A DNA stretch of 45,423 nt, taken from NCBI GenBank assembly GCA_002707985.1, contig PAOI01000034.1, forward strand, positions 20,590 through 66,012, given 5' to 3'. Shown piece by piece: positions 8,548 to 15,259 of this stretch. The notes below the pieces were generated by a model. It ran no database searches and was not told the origin of the DNA. It saw only the letters and a program-made list of their open reading frames with translations. A program made the position numbers and the translations under genes. This DNA comes from Sphingomonas sp. Its GTDB lineage: Bacteria; Pseudomonadota; Alphaproteobacteria; Sphingomonadales; Sphingomonadaceae. Position 1 is the stretch's first letter. Each line of letters starts with the position of its first letter.

Positions 8548-9432
8548 GTGATCGATCGCCGCAGCCTGCTCGCCGTCGCCGCCGCCGGCTTCGCCATCGG
8601 GTGCCGCCCCGCGCCCGATCCGCAGCGTCAGGACGCGGACCTCACCGGAAACGGCCTGTTCGACGATCTCGCGCGCAAGCTGGACGGCGGCATCGGCATT
8701 TCCGCGCTCGATACCGGCAGCGGCCGCCGCGTCGATTTCGACGCGATCAGCCGCTACTCCCTGTGCTCGACCTTCAAACTGCCGCTCGCGGGCATGATCC
8801 TCGCGCTCAACGATGCCGGGCAACTCGCGCTCAACGAAACCATCGCCTTCACCGCCGCCGATAGGGTCCCTTATGCGCCGTTCATCGAGCGGCACATGGA
8901 TCGCGGTGAAGCGGCGATAGCGGAGCTGTGCGAGGCCGCCGTCACGGTCAGCGACAATGTCGCCGCCAACCTCCTCCTGCGCCGCATCGGTGGGCCGGAG
9001 GCGTTCACCCAATGGCTGCGCAGCATCGGCGACACGACCACCCGGCTCGACCGGATCGAGCCCGATCTCAACAGCAATATCCCCGGCGATCCCCGCGACA
9101 CGACCACGCCCGCCGCGATGCTCGATACCGTCCACAAGCTGGCGCTCGGCAATGTCCTCACCCCGGCATCCCGCGCGCAACTCGCCGCCTGGATGGTCGC
9201 CTGCGAAACCGGCGACAAGCGCCTGCGCGCCGGCGTGCCCTCCGAATGGCGGGTGGGGGACAAGACCGGCACCAGCACCAACGGCGCGTCCAACGACGTC
9301 GCGATCATCTGGCCGCCCGAGAGCGCCCCAATCCTCATCGCCTGCTTCATCAACAATGATCGCGTCACCGCAGAGGATCGCGACGCCGCCCATGCCGAAG
9401 TCGCCCGCCGGATCCTCCACGCATTTTCCTGA
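8548..9432 (+). CDS. bla: Class A beta-lactamase with Tat-like, lipobox-like signal
   Basis: A 294-residue serine beta-lactamase that hydrolyses beta-lactams in the periplasm. All class A motifs are present: S74-TFK77 (SxxK), S135-DN (SDN), E171-PDLN (the omega-loop ExxLN) and K239-TG. The N-terminus has a twin-arginine (DRRSLLA) followed by a hydrophobic core ending in AIGC (C19), which suggests Tat export and possible lipidation. A cysteine directly precedes the catalytic serine (C73), as in several carbapenemases, but no partner cysteine follows the KTG motif. The GTG start lies 5 bases after the ferredoxin stop without a clear ribosome site, implying coupling. Confidence 0.9.
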   Translation: MIDRRSLLAVAAAGFAIGCRPAPDPQRQDADLTGNGLFDDLARKLDGGIGISALDTGSGRRVDFDAISRYSLCSTFKLPLAGMILALNDAGQLALNETIAFTAADRVPYAPFIERHMDRGEAAIAELCEAAVTVSDNVAANLLLRRIGGPEAFTQWLRSIGDTTTRLDRIEPDLNSNIPGDPRDTTTPAAMLDTVHKLALGNVLTPASRAQLAAWMVACETGDKRLRAGVPSEWRVGDKTGTSTNGASNDVAIIWPPESAPILIACFINNDRVTAEDRDAAHAEVARRILHAFS

Positions 9433-9478
9433 ACTTGTCGCGAAGTTGCAAAGCGCCGCGACCGCGACTATCTGCCCC

Positions 9479-9575
9479 CTCGGGAGTCGGGCGGACGTAG
9501 TCGTCGCCAACCCGGTCAGGTCCGGAAGGAAGCAGCCGTAACGATTTCGCTGCGGGTCGTTCCGGCTCCCACCTC
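9479..9575 (+). ncRNA. ffs: SRP RNA (4.5S, small bacterial type)
   Basis: The universally conserved SRP core CCGGTCAGGTCCGGAAGGAA followed by GCAGCCGTAAC is present (about 9511-9542), which is the Ffh-binding hairpin. The outer arms GGGAGTCGG (9482-9490) and CCGGCTCCC (9562-9570) pair, giving a single long hairpin of about 100 nt as in alphaproteobacteria. The RNA joins Ffh to target membrane proteins. The ends are approximate. The usual neighbours of this gene are replaced downstream by a foreign-looking segment. Confidence 0.95.
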
Positions 9576-9599
9576 AGCACATCGCGACAAACGCCCGTC

Positions 9600-9619
9600 G
9601 CCCCTGCGAAGGCAGGGGC
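9600..9619. repeat. Short GC-rich palindrome after ffs
   Basis: An 8-bp perfect stem (GCCCCTGC paired with GCAGGGGC) closed by a GAAG loop. Such CCCCTGCGAAGGCAGGGG elements look like dispersed sphingomonad palindromes. It could help end the SRP RNA transcript, but there is no T-run. Confidence 0.5.
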
Positions 9620-9761
9620 CCATGTCTGTCGCGTCCCACACTAAAGGCCGACACAGCCACGCCGCTGTGCAGGGCAGGGTGGCTCAGCCCCCTGCGGCAG
9701 GTGCAGCGCCCCGCTTGCCAGATCGGCTTAGATCAGCTGCTCGGTGCGATCTCCGCTGCGA

Positions 9762-10013
9762 TTACAGCGCTACGCTCGGCGTCTTCCATTCGCGGCCCCC
9801 GTTGGTGCGGTGCGTATCACCGCAGGGGGTGCAATTGGCGAGCGGGGGATTTGATCCGGGGATGTGGTATCGGGCAAGCGTAACGCCGGTATGGGTCAAA
9901 TATTGGGCCAGTAGGAGATTGTCTAGTTCCGAAGCGCTATCGTTGGATAGCTGTTCCCGGTCAGCAAAGGATGCTGTCGGCAGGCGTTCGGTCCACCCTC
10001 CAGGCCGTTTCGC
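9762..10013 (-). pseudogene. Possible C-terminal relic of an unrecognised protein
   Basis: Reading the minus strand, about 83 codons are open between a TAG at 10014-10016 and a TAA at 9762-9764. No ATG, GTG or TTG start lies near its 5' end. The predicted end contains the paired cysteines LANCTPCGD and has more normal composition than the opposite-strand frame. The frame also reads reasonably upstream of the TAG. This is what a decayed gene fragment looks like, but chance cannot be excluded, and I do not recognise the family. Confidence 0.3.
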
Positions 10014-10065
10014 CTACCGAAAACGCCAGGTACGATCGTTCTTAGTAATTCCGTCGTTCCGAAGG

Positions 10066-10200
10066 ATGTCGGTTTTTCTAAATGAAAATGATGACGCTGC
10101 CAAAACGGTTATTGAACGTCGCCGTAAGTACGCCCATACTTATAAGACGATTCGCTCCGGTCATCCTGGGGGATGCGCCAATTGGAGGGCGATCGTATGA
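10066..10200 (+). CDS. Possible small ORF upstream of the AIPR gene
   Basis: A 44-codon frame (begins MSVFLNENDD, with a basic ERRRKYAH centre) ends 15 bases before the AIPR gene start. The ribosome site is poor (AGG abuts the ATG). It may be a leader peptide, a small partner protein, or nothing. It is reported only because of its position. Confidence 0.25.
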   Translation: MSVFLNENDDAAKTVIERRRKYAHTYKTIRSGHPGGCANWRAIV

Positions 10201-10215
10201 TGAAAGGAATGCAGA

Positions 10216-11388
10216 ATGGCATCTTCTGCCAAAAAGGAGAGCTATGCTCTCGAATATCGTGTCCTCCGCAACATTAGTGCGCCAGAGGACGAGGCGGATA
10301 ATCGCAAGGTTTATACCGGACAGGCCCCGGCCTCCAGCCTTCTCGAACTTGAAGACGACGAAAATGTTCGTGAATATCTTGTAGAAGCCAAGGGGAAGCA
10401 GAAGCACTCCCCAACCCTTGTCCACCAAGCGATACGGAAGACGCTTCGCGATCACCCCGACCAATTCAACATTCTGAACGGTGGCCTTGTCATCGTGGCG
10501 CGCAACGCAACCGTCGACGATGCCAAGAAGACTGTCCGCCTAGAGAAGCCGAGCATCATCAATGGCTCTCAAACGCAGGGAGAGCTGAAGCGCTTCTTCA
10601 ACGACCACGTGAAGGACGAGACTGGCGTCGATCCGAGTGTGAAGTTCGAACTTATCATAACGAAGGACCGGGATTTAGTCGCGGAGATATCGATCGCTCG
10701 GAATTTTCAGAATGACGTGCGCGCGATTTCCATCGCTGGACGTCGCGGGCAACTCGATGAATTGGAATCTGCCCTGCAAAAGGTCTATCCCGATGCAAAG
10801 CTGAGGAAATCCGAAACCGATCTCACCAATGATGGTGAGTATGTCGATACGGAAAAGCTCATACAGGTGCTTTTCGCCATACTGCCTGAAGAGGTACTCG
10901 ACAAACTGGACCGTGTGGACAGCACCAACAAGGTGTTCACATACTCACAGAAGACCAGGTGCCTTAAGCTGTTCCAGAGTGTCGTCGATAACGGACCCAC
11001 CGAAGTGTACGAGGCATTCATGGATCTCGCCCCAACGGCATGGGGGCTCTATGAGAAGTGGAAGTGCCATCAGGGCTTTAAGGGAACCCGCATTCGATCG
11101 ATCACCAGAGAAGACGGCATGATCGTCGAGGTGCCGGATGGCGTCATCTTCCCCATTCTCGCTGCGCATTCGGCTTTCGTGGTCAAACCAAAGAAGGGCA
11201 AGTGGGTCATGCGCAAGCCCGACGCGCTCACGGACCTTGAACTGATCGATGTGGCGAAACAGGCGTATATGGAGATTGCTGGCAGCAATCCCCAGACGAT
11301 GGGCAAGAGCAAGGCCTGCTACTCGACGCTCCATCAGATCACGTCCATCTTCGCTCGACTGGCAAAGAGCGGTACGAACCGCGGCTGA
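10216..11388 (+). CDS. AIPR-family (abortive infection phage resistance-like) protein
   Basis: A 390-residue protein with the hallmark AIPR region: a segment at about residues 90-98 reading FNILNGGLVIV, followed by PSIINGSQTQGEL around residues 115-128, matching the family pattern of N-G-G/I then P-x-I-V-N-G-x-Q-T. AIPR/AbiR-like proteins are linked to abortive infection against phage; the mechanism of this type is not settled. The rest is soluble and mixed alpha/beta, with no membrane segment. The start at 10216 has AAGGA upstream. The gene is noticeably lower in GC than its neighbours, sits just after ffs and ends in its own hairpin, all consistent with horizontal acquisition. It is shorter than many AIPR proteins. 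The defence role is inference from the family. Confidence 0.8.
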   Translation: MASSAKKESYALEYRVLRNISAPEDEADNRKVYTGQAPASSLLELEDDENVREYLVEAKGKQKHSPTLVHQAIRKTLRDHPDQFNILNGGLVIVARNATVDDAKKTVRLEKPSIINGSQTQGELKRFFNDHVKDETGVDPSVKFELIITKDRDLVAEISIARNFQNDVRAISIAGRRGQLDELESALQKVYPDAKLRKSETDLTNDGEYVDTEKLIQVLFAILPEEVLDKLDRVDSTNKVFTYSQKTRCLKLFQSVVDNGPTEVYEAFMDLAPTAWGLYEKWKCHQGFKGTRIRSITREDGMIVEVPDGVIFPILAAHSAFVVKPKKGKWVMRKPDALTDLELIDVAKQAYMEIAGSNPQTMGKSKACYSTLHQITSIFARLAKSGTNRG

Positions 11389-11395
11389 TAAAACG

Positions 11396-11422
11396 GAAGG
11401 GCACTTCGTCGGAGTGCCCTTC
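11396..11422 (+). terminator. Hairpin after the AIPR gene
   Basis: A perfect 10-bp stem (GAAGGGCACT, 11396-11405, with its complement 11413-11422) and a 7-nt loop begin 8 bases after the AIPR stop codon. A T-run is lacking, so termination is probable rather than certain. Confidence 0.7.
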
Positions 11423-11766
11423 GCGTCGCAAAATTTAGAGTGTTTGCTTCTTGGAGTGCATGAAGCCTCTCTGAGCGTCGAACTTTATCGGGCGCAAACC
11501 TGAACCGATTCCCCCTGTCCTACACCCCACACTGCGCCTATCGTGCCCCCACGATGCGCACGAACTCCGCGCCCGCACTTCCCACAACCCGCGCCACCCG
11601 GCGCCACATCCCCCGCAAACGCGCCCGCTCGCATGCGCGTATAGGTGCGAACCGGTGCGAACTTGGCACGCAAAACCGCCATTTTTTCTCGCTGCCTCAC
11701 CGGCCCATCAGCCACCCCCGCGACCTCCCCATTGAGAAGCCCCGCGCATCCTGCTTAACTCGCCCG
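11423..11766. other. Intergenic region upstream of scpA
   Basis: No gene is supported. The region moves from the low-GC insert back to chromosomal GC content. A near-tandem direct repeat GGTGCGAAC occurs at 11644-11652 and 11654-11662, about 105 bases before scpA, and might be a regulator site. An in-frame extension of scpA back to 11554 exists but its residues are not ScpA-like. Confidence 0.5.
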
Positions 11767-12510
11767 ATGGAAGCTGCCGCCGAAGACGCTCCCGAACGGC
11801 TCAATCTGGATATCGACGGGTGGGAAGGGCCGCTCGACGTGCTGCTCACGCTTGCCCGCAATCAGAAGGTCGATCTGAAGGCGATTTCGATCCTTCAGCT
11901 GGTCGAGCAATATCTGGAGTTCGTGAACGAGGCGCGCTCGCTCAAGCTGGAGCTGGCCGCCGATTATCTCGTCATGGCCGCCTGGCTCGCCTACCTGAAA
12001 TCCGCGCTGCTGCTGCCGCGCGATCCGGAGGTTGAGCCCAGCCCCGAGGAACTGGCGCTGCGCCTGCAATTGCGGCTCGAACGGCTGAATGCGATGCGGG
12101 AGGCGGGGGCCCGGCTGATGGCGCGCGATTGCCTCAACCGCGATGTGTTCCGCCGTGGCGCGCCGGAGGGGCTGCGCACCGTGCGTCAGGCGAAATGGGA
12201 AGCGGAAATCTATGATCTGATCGCCGCCTATGGCCGCGTCAGCGCGCGCACGCGCCCGGTGATGCATATCGTCGCGGTGCGCCCGGTGATGACGCTGGAC
12301 GAAGCGATCGAGCGGGTGTCGGCGATGATCGGCAAGGCCGTCGATTGGTCGACGATCGAAAGCTTTCTGCCCCCCGAAGCGACCGGGCCCTATCGCAAGT
12401 CCGCGCTCGCCTCCAGCTTCGTCGCCGCGCTCGAACTGGCGCGGCAGGGGCGGGGGGAATTGCAGCAGAAATCGGCTTTTGCGCCGCTCTATCTGCGGGC
12501 GGGCGCATGA
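11767..12510 (+). CDS. scpA: Segregation and condensation protein A
   Basis: A 247-residue kleisin subunit of the SMC-ScpAB condensin. The N-terminal segment GWEGPLDVLLTLARNQKVDL (residues 18-37), which binds the SMC neck, and the LxxYLExVNEARSLKLELAADYLVMAAWL block are diagnostic. The C-terminal winged helix (about residues 165-247) binds the SMC cap. The protein acts on the nucleoid to compact and separate sister origins. The ATG at 11767 gives the usual N-terminus. The stop overlaps the scpB start (ATGA), so the two are co-translated. Confidence 0.95.
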   Translation: MEAAAEDAPERLNLDIDGWEGPLDVLLTLARNQKVDLKAISILQLVEQYLEFVNEARSLKLELAADYLVMAAWLAYLKSALLLPRDPEVEPSPEELALRLQLRLERLNAMREAGARLMARDCLNRDVFRRGAPEGLRTVRQAKWEAEIYDLIAAYGRVSARTRPVMHIVAVRPVMTLDEAIERVSAMIGKAVDWSTIESFLPPEATGPYRKSALASSFVAALELARQGRGELQQKSAFAPLYLRAGA

Positions 12511-13112
12511 GCGAGGATCCCGACATCATCGAACGCGCGGTGGAGGCGGTGTTGTTCGCCGCGGTCGAACCGCTGACGATTCATGAGATCAGGGCGCATG
12601 TCGGCGCGGAGGCCGATGTGCGCGGCGCGCTCGACCGGCTGACGCAAGTCTATGCCGGGCGCGGCATCGAAATCGTGCGGCGCGGCGAGCGCTGGCATTT
12701 TCAGACGAGCGCCGATCTGGCGCATCTGCTCCGCCGCGATCGCGAGGAAAGCCGCAAATTGAGCCGCGCGGGCATCGAGACGCTGGCGATCATCGCCTAT
12801 CACGAACCGGTGACCCGCGCAGAGATCGAATCGATCCGCGGGGTTCAGATATCGAAGGGCACGCTCGACGTGCTGATGGAGGCGGGCTGGATCCGCCCGG
12901 CGGGCCGCCGCGAAGTGCCCGGACGCCCGCTTCTCTATGCCACCACCGCCGAATTTCTCAGCCATTTCGGGCTGCAAAGCCGCCGCGACTTGCCCGGAAT
13001 CGACGATCTGCGCGCTGCCGGGCTGCTCGATCCGGTCGATCTGGCGTTCGAACAGGCGGAAATGGAGATAGACGACGAAGCGGAGGTGGAAAACGTCACA
13101 GAGGAGGACTAG
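12507..13112 (+). CDS. scpB: Segregation and condensation protein B
   Basis: A 201-residue protein with two winged-helix domains that dimerises and binds the central region of ScpA in the condensin complex. Diagnostic segments are the N-terminal IERAVEAVLFAAVEPL, the central LSRAGIETLAIIAYHEPVTRAEIESIRG, and the GRREVPGRPLLYATT loop. The acidic C-terminal tail (DDEAEVENVTEED) is common. The start is fixed by the four-base overlap with scpA. Confidence 0.95.
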   Translation: MSEDPDIIERAVEAVLFAAVEPLTIHEIRAHVGAEADVRGALDRLTQVYAGRGIEIVRRGERWHFQTSADLAHLLRRDREESRKLSRAGIETLAIIAYHEPVTRAEIESIRGVQISKGTLDVLMEAGWIRPAGRREVPGRPLLYATTAEFLSHFGLQSRRDLPGIDDLRAAGLLDPVDLAFEQAEMEIDDEAEVENVTEED

Positions 13113-13139
13113 ATACGGGCGGAGTCGAGGAGATTTCGT

Positions 13140-13370
13140 ATGAGTCCGAGCATCTGGCAGATTCTGATATTCGCCCTGATCGCGATCCTGCTGCTGGGTG
13201 GCGGCCGGTTCTCGAATATGATGGGCGACGTCGCCAAGGGTATCAAGAACTTCAAAAAGGGCATGTCCGAAGAGGAAAATGCCACGCCGCCAACCAAGAT
13301 CGAGGCGCGTCGTGCACCCGATCCGGGCGTCGAAACCGAAACCGAGCGCGCCCGCGAAGAGCAGCGCTGA
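13140..13370 (+). CDS. tatA: Sec-independent protein translocase subunit TatA
   Basis: A 76-residue twin-arginine translocase pore subunit. One N-terminal membrane helix (residues about 4-20), the hinge with GGGRF, and the amphipathic helix containing GDVAKGIKNFKKGM match TatA. A charged tail follows. GAGGAG upstream supports the ATG. It follows scpB by 27 bases and precedes tatB, from which a long palindromic repeat separates it. Confidence 0.95.
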   Translation: MSPSIWQILIFALIAILLLGGGRFSNMMGDVAKGIKNFKKGMSEEENATPPTKIEARRAPDPGVETETERAREEQR

Positions 13371-13413
13371 TCGCAAGGGCTTAGCCCGGGCGCGTGGTCG
13401 GCCGGCTGATCCG

Positions 13414-13521
13414 CCGTTTGCCCTGAGTAACCGCTGAGCCTGTCGAAGCGGTGTATCGAAGGGTGTGGTTGCCCTTCGATACAGGTCTTCGGCTTCGCTC
13501 AGCCCCACTCAGGGCGAACGG
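13414..13521. repeat. Long palindromic intergenic repeat, copy 2
   Basis: A 108-base element with three nested inverted pairs: outer CCGTTTGCCCTGAGT (13414-13428) with its near complement at 13507-13521, a middle pair built on CTGAGCCTGTCGAAG, and an inner GTATCGAAGGG/CCCTTCGATAC. It can fold into a cloverleaf-like cruciform. It splits tatA from tatB and matches the elements at 1229-1323 and 33935-34036. Confidence 0.85.
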
Positions 13522-13549
13522 TTTAATCGAATTGGGCAGAGTCTAGCGA

Positions 13550-14002
13550 ATGTTTGCCGATATTGGCTGGAGCGAATTGCTGATGGTGGGCTTTGTGGCG
13601 CTGATCGTCATCGGGCCGAAAGACCTGCCCAAGGCGATGCGCTTTGCCGGCCAGTGGGTCGGCAAGGCACGCGGCATGGCGCGCCAGTTCCGCTCCGGCT
13701 TCGACGCGATGGTGCGCGAGGCCGAACTGGCGGAAATGGAAAAGAAATGGGCGGAGGAAAATGCCCGCATCATGCGCGAGCATCCGATGGCCGGGCTGTT
13801 GTCCGATTCCTCGCCATCGCCTGCCGTGCCTGCACCGCCCGCAGAACCGGCCACCGGTATGCCGGAAAACCTGCTCCCCGATGGTGAGGATCAACCGCCG
13901 GTGATGACCGAAAAGCCTGTGGTGCGCGATGCACCCGATAAGGGCGTGGATGCGGGCGGTGACGCTGCGCCCGAAACCGGCACGGACAAGTCCGCTTCGT
14001 GA
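13550..14002 (+). CDS. tatB: Sec-independent protein translocase subunit TatB
   Basis: A 150-residue TatB. The N-terminal [20 protein letters not shown] membrane helix with E8, then the [21 protein letters not shown] amphipathic helix, identify it; the tail after residue 85 is Pro/Asp-rich and disordered. TatB with TatC recognises twin-arginine signals. No strong ribosome site is visible upstream. The stop overlaps the tatC GTG start. Confidence 0.95.
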   Translation: MFADIGWSELLMVGFVALIVIGPKDLPKAMRFAGQWVGKARGMARQFRSGFDAMVREAELAEMEKKWAEENARIMREHPMAGLLSDSSPSPAVPAPPAEPATGMPENLLPDGEDQPPVMTEKPVVRDAPDKGVDAGGDAAPETGTDKSAS

Positions 14003-14781
14003 GCGACCGGGACGAAATCGACGACAGCCAGGCGCCGCTGCTCGACCATTTGCTCGAGCTGCGCAAGCGGCTGCTCTATTGCGCGGTCGCGGTGCTGATC
14101 ACTTTTCTAGCATCCTATTATTTTGCCGACAAAATCTTTGCCTTTCTGGTCCAGCCGCTGCTCGCGGCGGGGCAGGGGAAGATCATCTTCACCCAGATTT
14201 TCGAAGCCTTCTTCGTACAGGTAAAGGTCGCGTTTTTCGCCGCGATGATGCTGTCCTTCCCGGTGATCGCGAACCAGATCTGGCAATTCGTCGCCCCGGG
14301 ACTTTATCGCCGCGAAAAACGGGCGCTGCTGCCGTTCCTGCTGGCAACCCCGGTGTTGTTCATCAGCGGCGCGGCCATGGCCTATTACATCACCATTCCG
14401 GTGGCGCTGCAGTTCCTGCTCGGCTTTCAGGGCAATCTGGGCGGGGTGGAGCAGGAGGCGCTGCCCTCAGTCGGCAATTATCTCGATTTCGTGATGCAGT
14501 TCCTGTTCGCCTTCGGACTGGCGTTCCTGCTGCCGGTGCTGCTGATGCTGCTCGAACGATCGGGTATCGTGACCTATGAACAGATCAAGGGCGCCTGGCG
14601 CTATTTCGTGGTGGTTGCGTTCGGCCTTTCGGCCGTTCTGACGCCGCCCGACATCTGGTCGCAGACGCTGCTAGCCGTGCCGATGATCGGCCTTTATTTC
14701 CTTTCGCTCGTCGCGATCCGTTTCACCCATCGCCGCCGCGAAAAGGCAGAGGCGGCAGAAGCGACTGCGGACACGCAATAA
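13999..14781 (+). CDS. tatC: Sec-independent protein translocase subunit TatC
   Basis: A 260-residue inner-membrane protein with six predicted helices. The N-terminal [15 protein letters not shown], the segment [15 protein letters not shown], the [17 protein letters not shown] loop and the late ALTPPD-type motif (here [10 protein letters not shown]) are conserved TatC landmarks. TatC is the main twin-arginine signal receptor. The GTG start overlaps the tatB stop (GTGA). Confidence 0.95.
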   Translation: MSDRDEIDDSQAPLLDHLLELRKRLLYCAVAVLITFLASYYFADKIFAFLVQPLLAAGQGKIIFTQIFEAFFVQVKVAFFAAMMLSFPVIANQIWQFVAPGLYRREKRALLPFLLATPVLFISGAAMAYYITIPVALQFLLGFQGNLGGVEQEALPSVGNYLDFVMQFLFAFGLAFLLPVLLMLLERSGIVTYEQIKGAWRYFVVVAFGLSAVLTPPDIWSQTLLAVPMIGLYFLSLVAIRFTHRRREKAEAAEATADTQ

Positions 14782-14782
14782 A

Positions 14783-14813
14783 AAAGGGCGAAACGCCGCG
14801 CGTTCCGCCCTTT
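14783..14813. terminator. Bidirectional terminator between tatC and the entericidin-like gene
   Basis: A hairpin AAAGGGCG-AAACG / CGTT-CCGCCCTTT with one mismatch. On the minus strand it is followed by six T, an excellent terminator for the small lipoprotein gene. On the plus strand only three T follow, so it may also end the tat transcript. The two genes converge on it. Confidence 0.85.
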
Positions 14814-14837
14814 GATATCTTGTCCGGTCGGTACGGC

Positions 14838-14975
14838 TTATTTGGCGCCGTCCGCCGCGCCCGAAACGGCGTCGCCTGCCGAGGAAACATCCTCGCCCAC
14901 GCCTTCGACCGTATTGCAGGCCGAAACCGCGAACATGCCGGCAATCGCCGCAATGCAGAGAAACTTACGCATCAT
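14838..14975 (-). CDS. Entericidin-like small lipoprotein
   Basis: A 45-residue precursor with the EcnA/EcnB pattern: MMRKF, a hydrophobic core, and a lipobox VSAC (C20) followed by NTVEGVGEDV and an Ala/Gly/Asp tail. After processing, a lipid-anchored peptide of about 26 residues would remain in the envelope. GGGAGA precedes the first of two adjacent ATGs. A promoter resembling the EcfG consensus lies upstream (15029-15053), fitting the known stress control of entericidin genes. Its function in this lineage is not established. Confidence 0.85.
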   Translation of the reverse strand: MMRKFLCIAAIAGMFAVSACNTVEGVGEDVSSAGDAVSGAADGAK

Positions 14976-15028
14976 CCATCTCCCAGAAACGAGGTGGCTA
15001 CTTAGCCGCACTGCGGCCCGCACAAAGA

Positions 15029-15053
15029 AATGCCGCGCCCGGAATTTCGTTCC
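15029..15053 (-). promoter_or_regulatory. EcfG-like promoter of the entericidin-like gene
   Basis: On the minus strand GGAAC (15049-15053) is followed after 16 bases by CATT (15029-15032). The alphaproteobacterial general-stress consensus is GGAAC-N16/17-CGTT, so there is one mismatch in the -10. It lies about 55-75 bases upstream of the gene start. Confidence 0.5.
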
Positions 15054-15089
15054 GCAACCGTCAAAAAATACAGATTTTCGAATGGGGTA

Positions 15090-15197
15090 TAAAAATTGTT
15101 AGGCCCGGAAGCGTCACCGGGGGGGGGGAGGGTTGACGCTTCCGGGCCCATGTCTTGGATAGCGAGAGCGGGGGGGCAATAAGGTCACTATCCGTCT
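15090..15197 (-). ncRNA. Candidate EcfG-controlled small RNA with two C-rich hairpin loops
   Basis: Predicted RNA of about 105-110 nt on the minus strand. Hairpin 1: a 9-bp stem (15185-15193 with 15157-15165, one G-U pair) exposing a 19-nt loop that contains seven consecutive C. Hairpin 2: a perfect 15-bp stem (15134-15148 with 15102-15116) exposing a 17-nt loop with a CCCTCC stretch and a run of ten C. Hairpin 2 is followed within seven bases by five T, so it doubles as the terminator. An exact general-stress promoter lies directly upstream. No reading frame fits. C-rich loops in alphaproteobacterial sRNAs (GsrN, CcuCCU-loop RNAs) pair with purine-rich ribosome sites. The 5' end is estimated from the promoter; function is inference. 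Confidence 0.72.
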
Positions 15198-15202
15198 TGT
15201 AG

Positions 15203-15227
15203 AACGCGTGTTGTGAACACCGGTTCC
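15203..15227 (-). promoter_or_regulatory. EcfG (general stress sigma) promoter of the candidate sRNA
   Basis: On the minus strand GGAAC (15223-15227), a spacer of exactly 16 bases, and CGTT (15203-15206) match the full consensus of EcfG-type sigma factors. It lies inside the stress locus and its predicted start point falls at the first base of a two-hairpin RNA. Confidence 0.8.
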
Positions 15228-15259
15228 GTCCCGCGCGATTTTTTTACGCTTTTTTCAGG

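Larger units (their letters stand above)
9576..10065. other. Gene-poor segment between the SRP RNA and the AIPR region
   Basis: I see no intact gene here. It contains a short palindrome at 9600-9619 and, on the minus strand, a diverged open fragment at 9762-10013. A plus-strand frame from 9622 runs through but is rich in Arg/Ser/Pro and has no recognisable motif, so I treat it as chance. From about 9900 the base composition becomes clearly less GC-rich than the flanking genes, which fits an inserted or decayed element next to a structural RNA gene. Confidence 0.5.

Noticed and set aside
9830..9870. A tRNA-like 3' end on the minus strand (ATCAAATCCCCCGCTCGCCA)
   Set aside because: The presumed T-stem does not pair and no acceptor or anticodon arm can be built.
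9622..10200. A 192-codon plus-strand frame after ffs
   Set aside because: Composition is Arg/Ser/Pro-heavy with no motif, it runs opposite to a better-looking minus-strand fragment, and it begins inside a palindrome.
11554..11766. N-terminal extension of ScpA
   Set aside because: The extra 71 residues are not ScpA-like and the ATG at 11767 gives the normal protein start.
15102..15176. G-runs of ten and seven bases as a G-quadruplex or sequencing artefact
   Set aside because: The runs sit exactly in the loops of two strong stems behind a consensus promoter, so an RNA with C-rich loops on the other strand explains them better; exact run length may still be uncertain.
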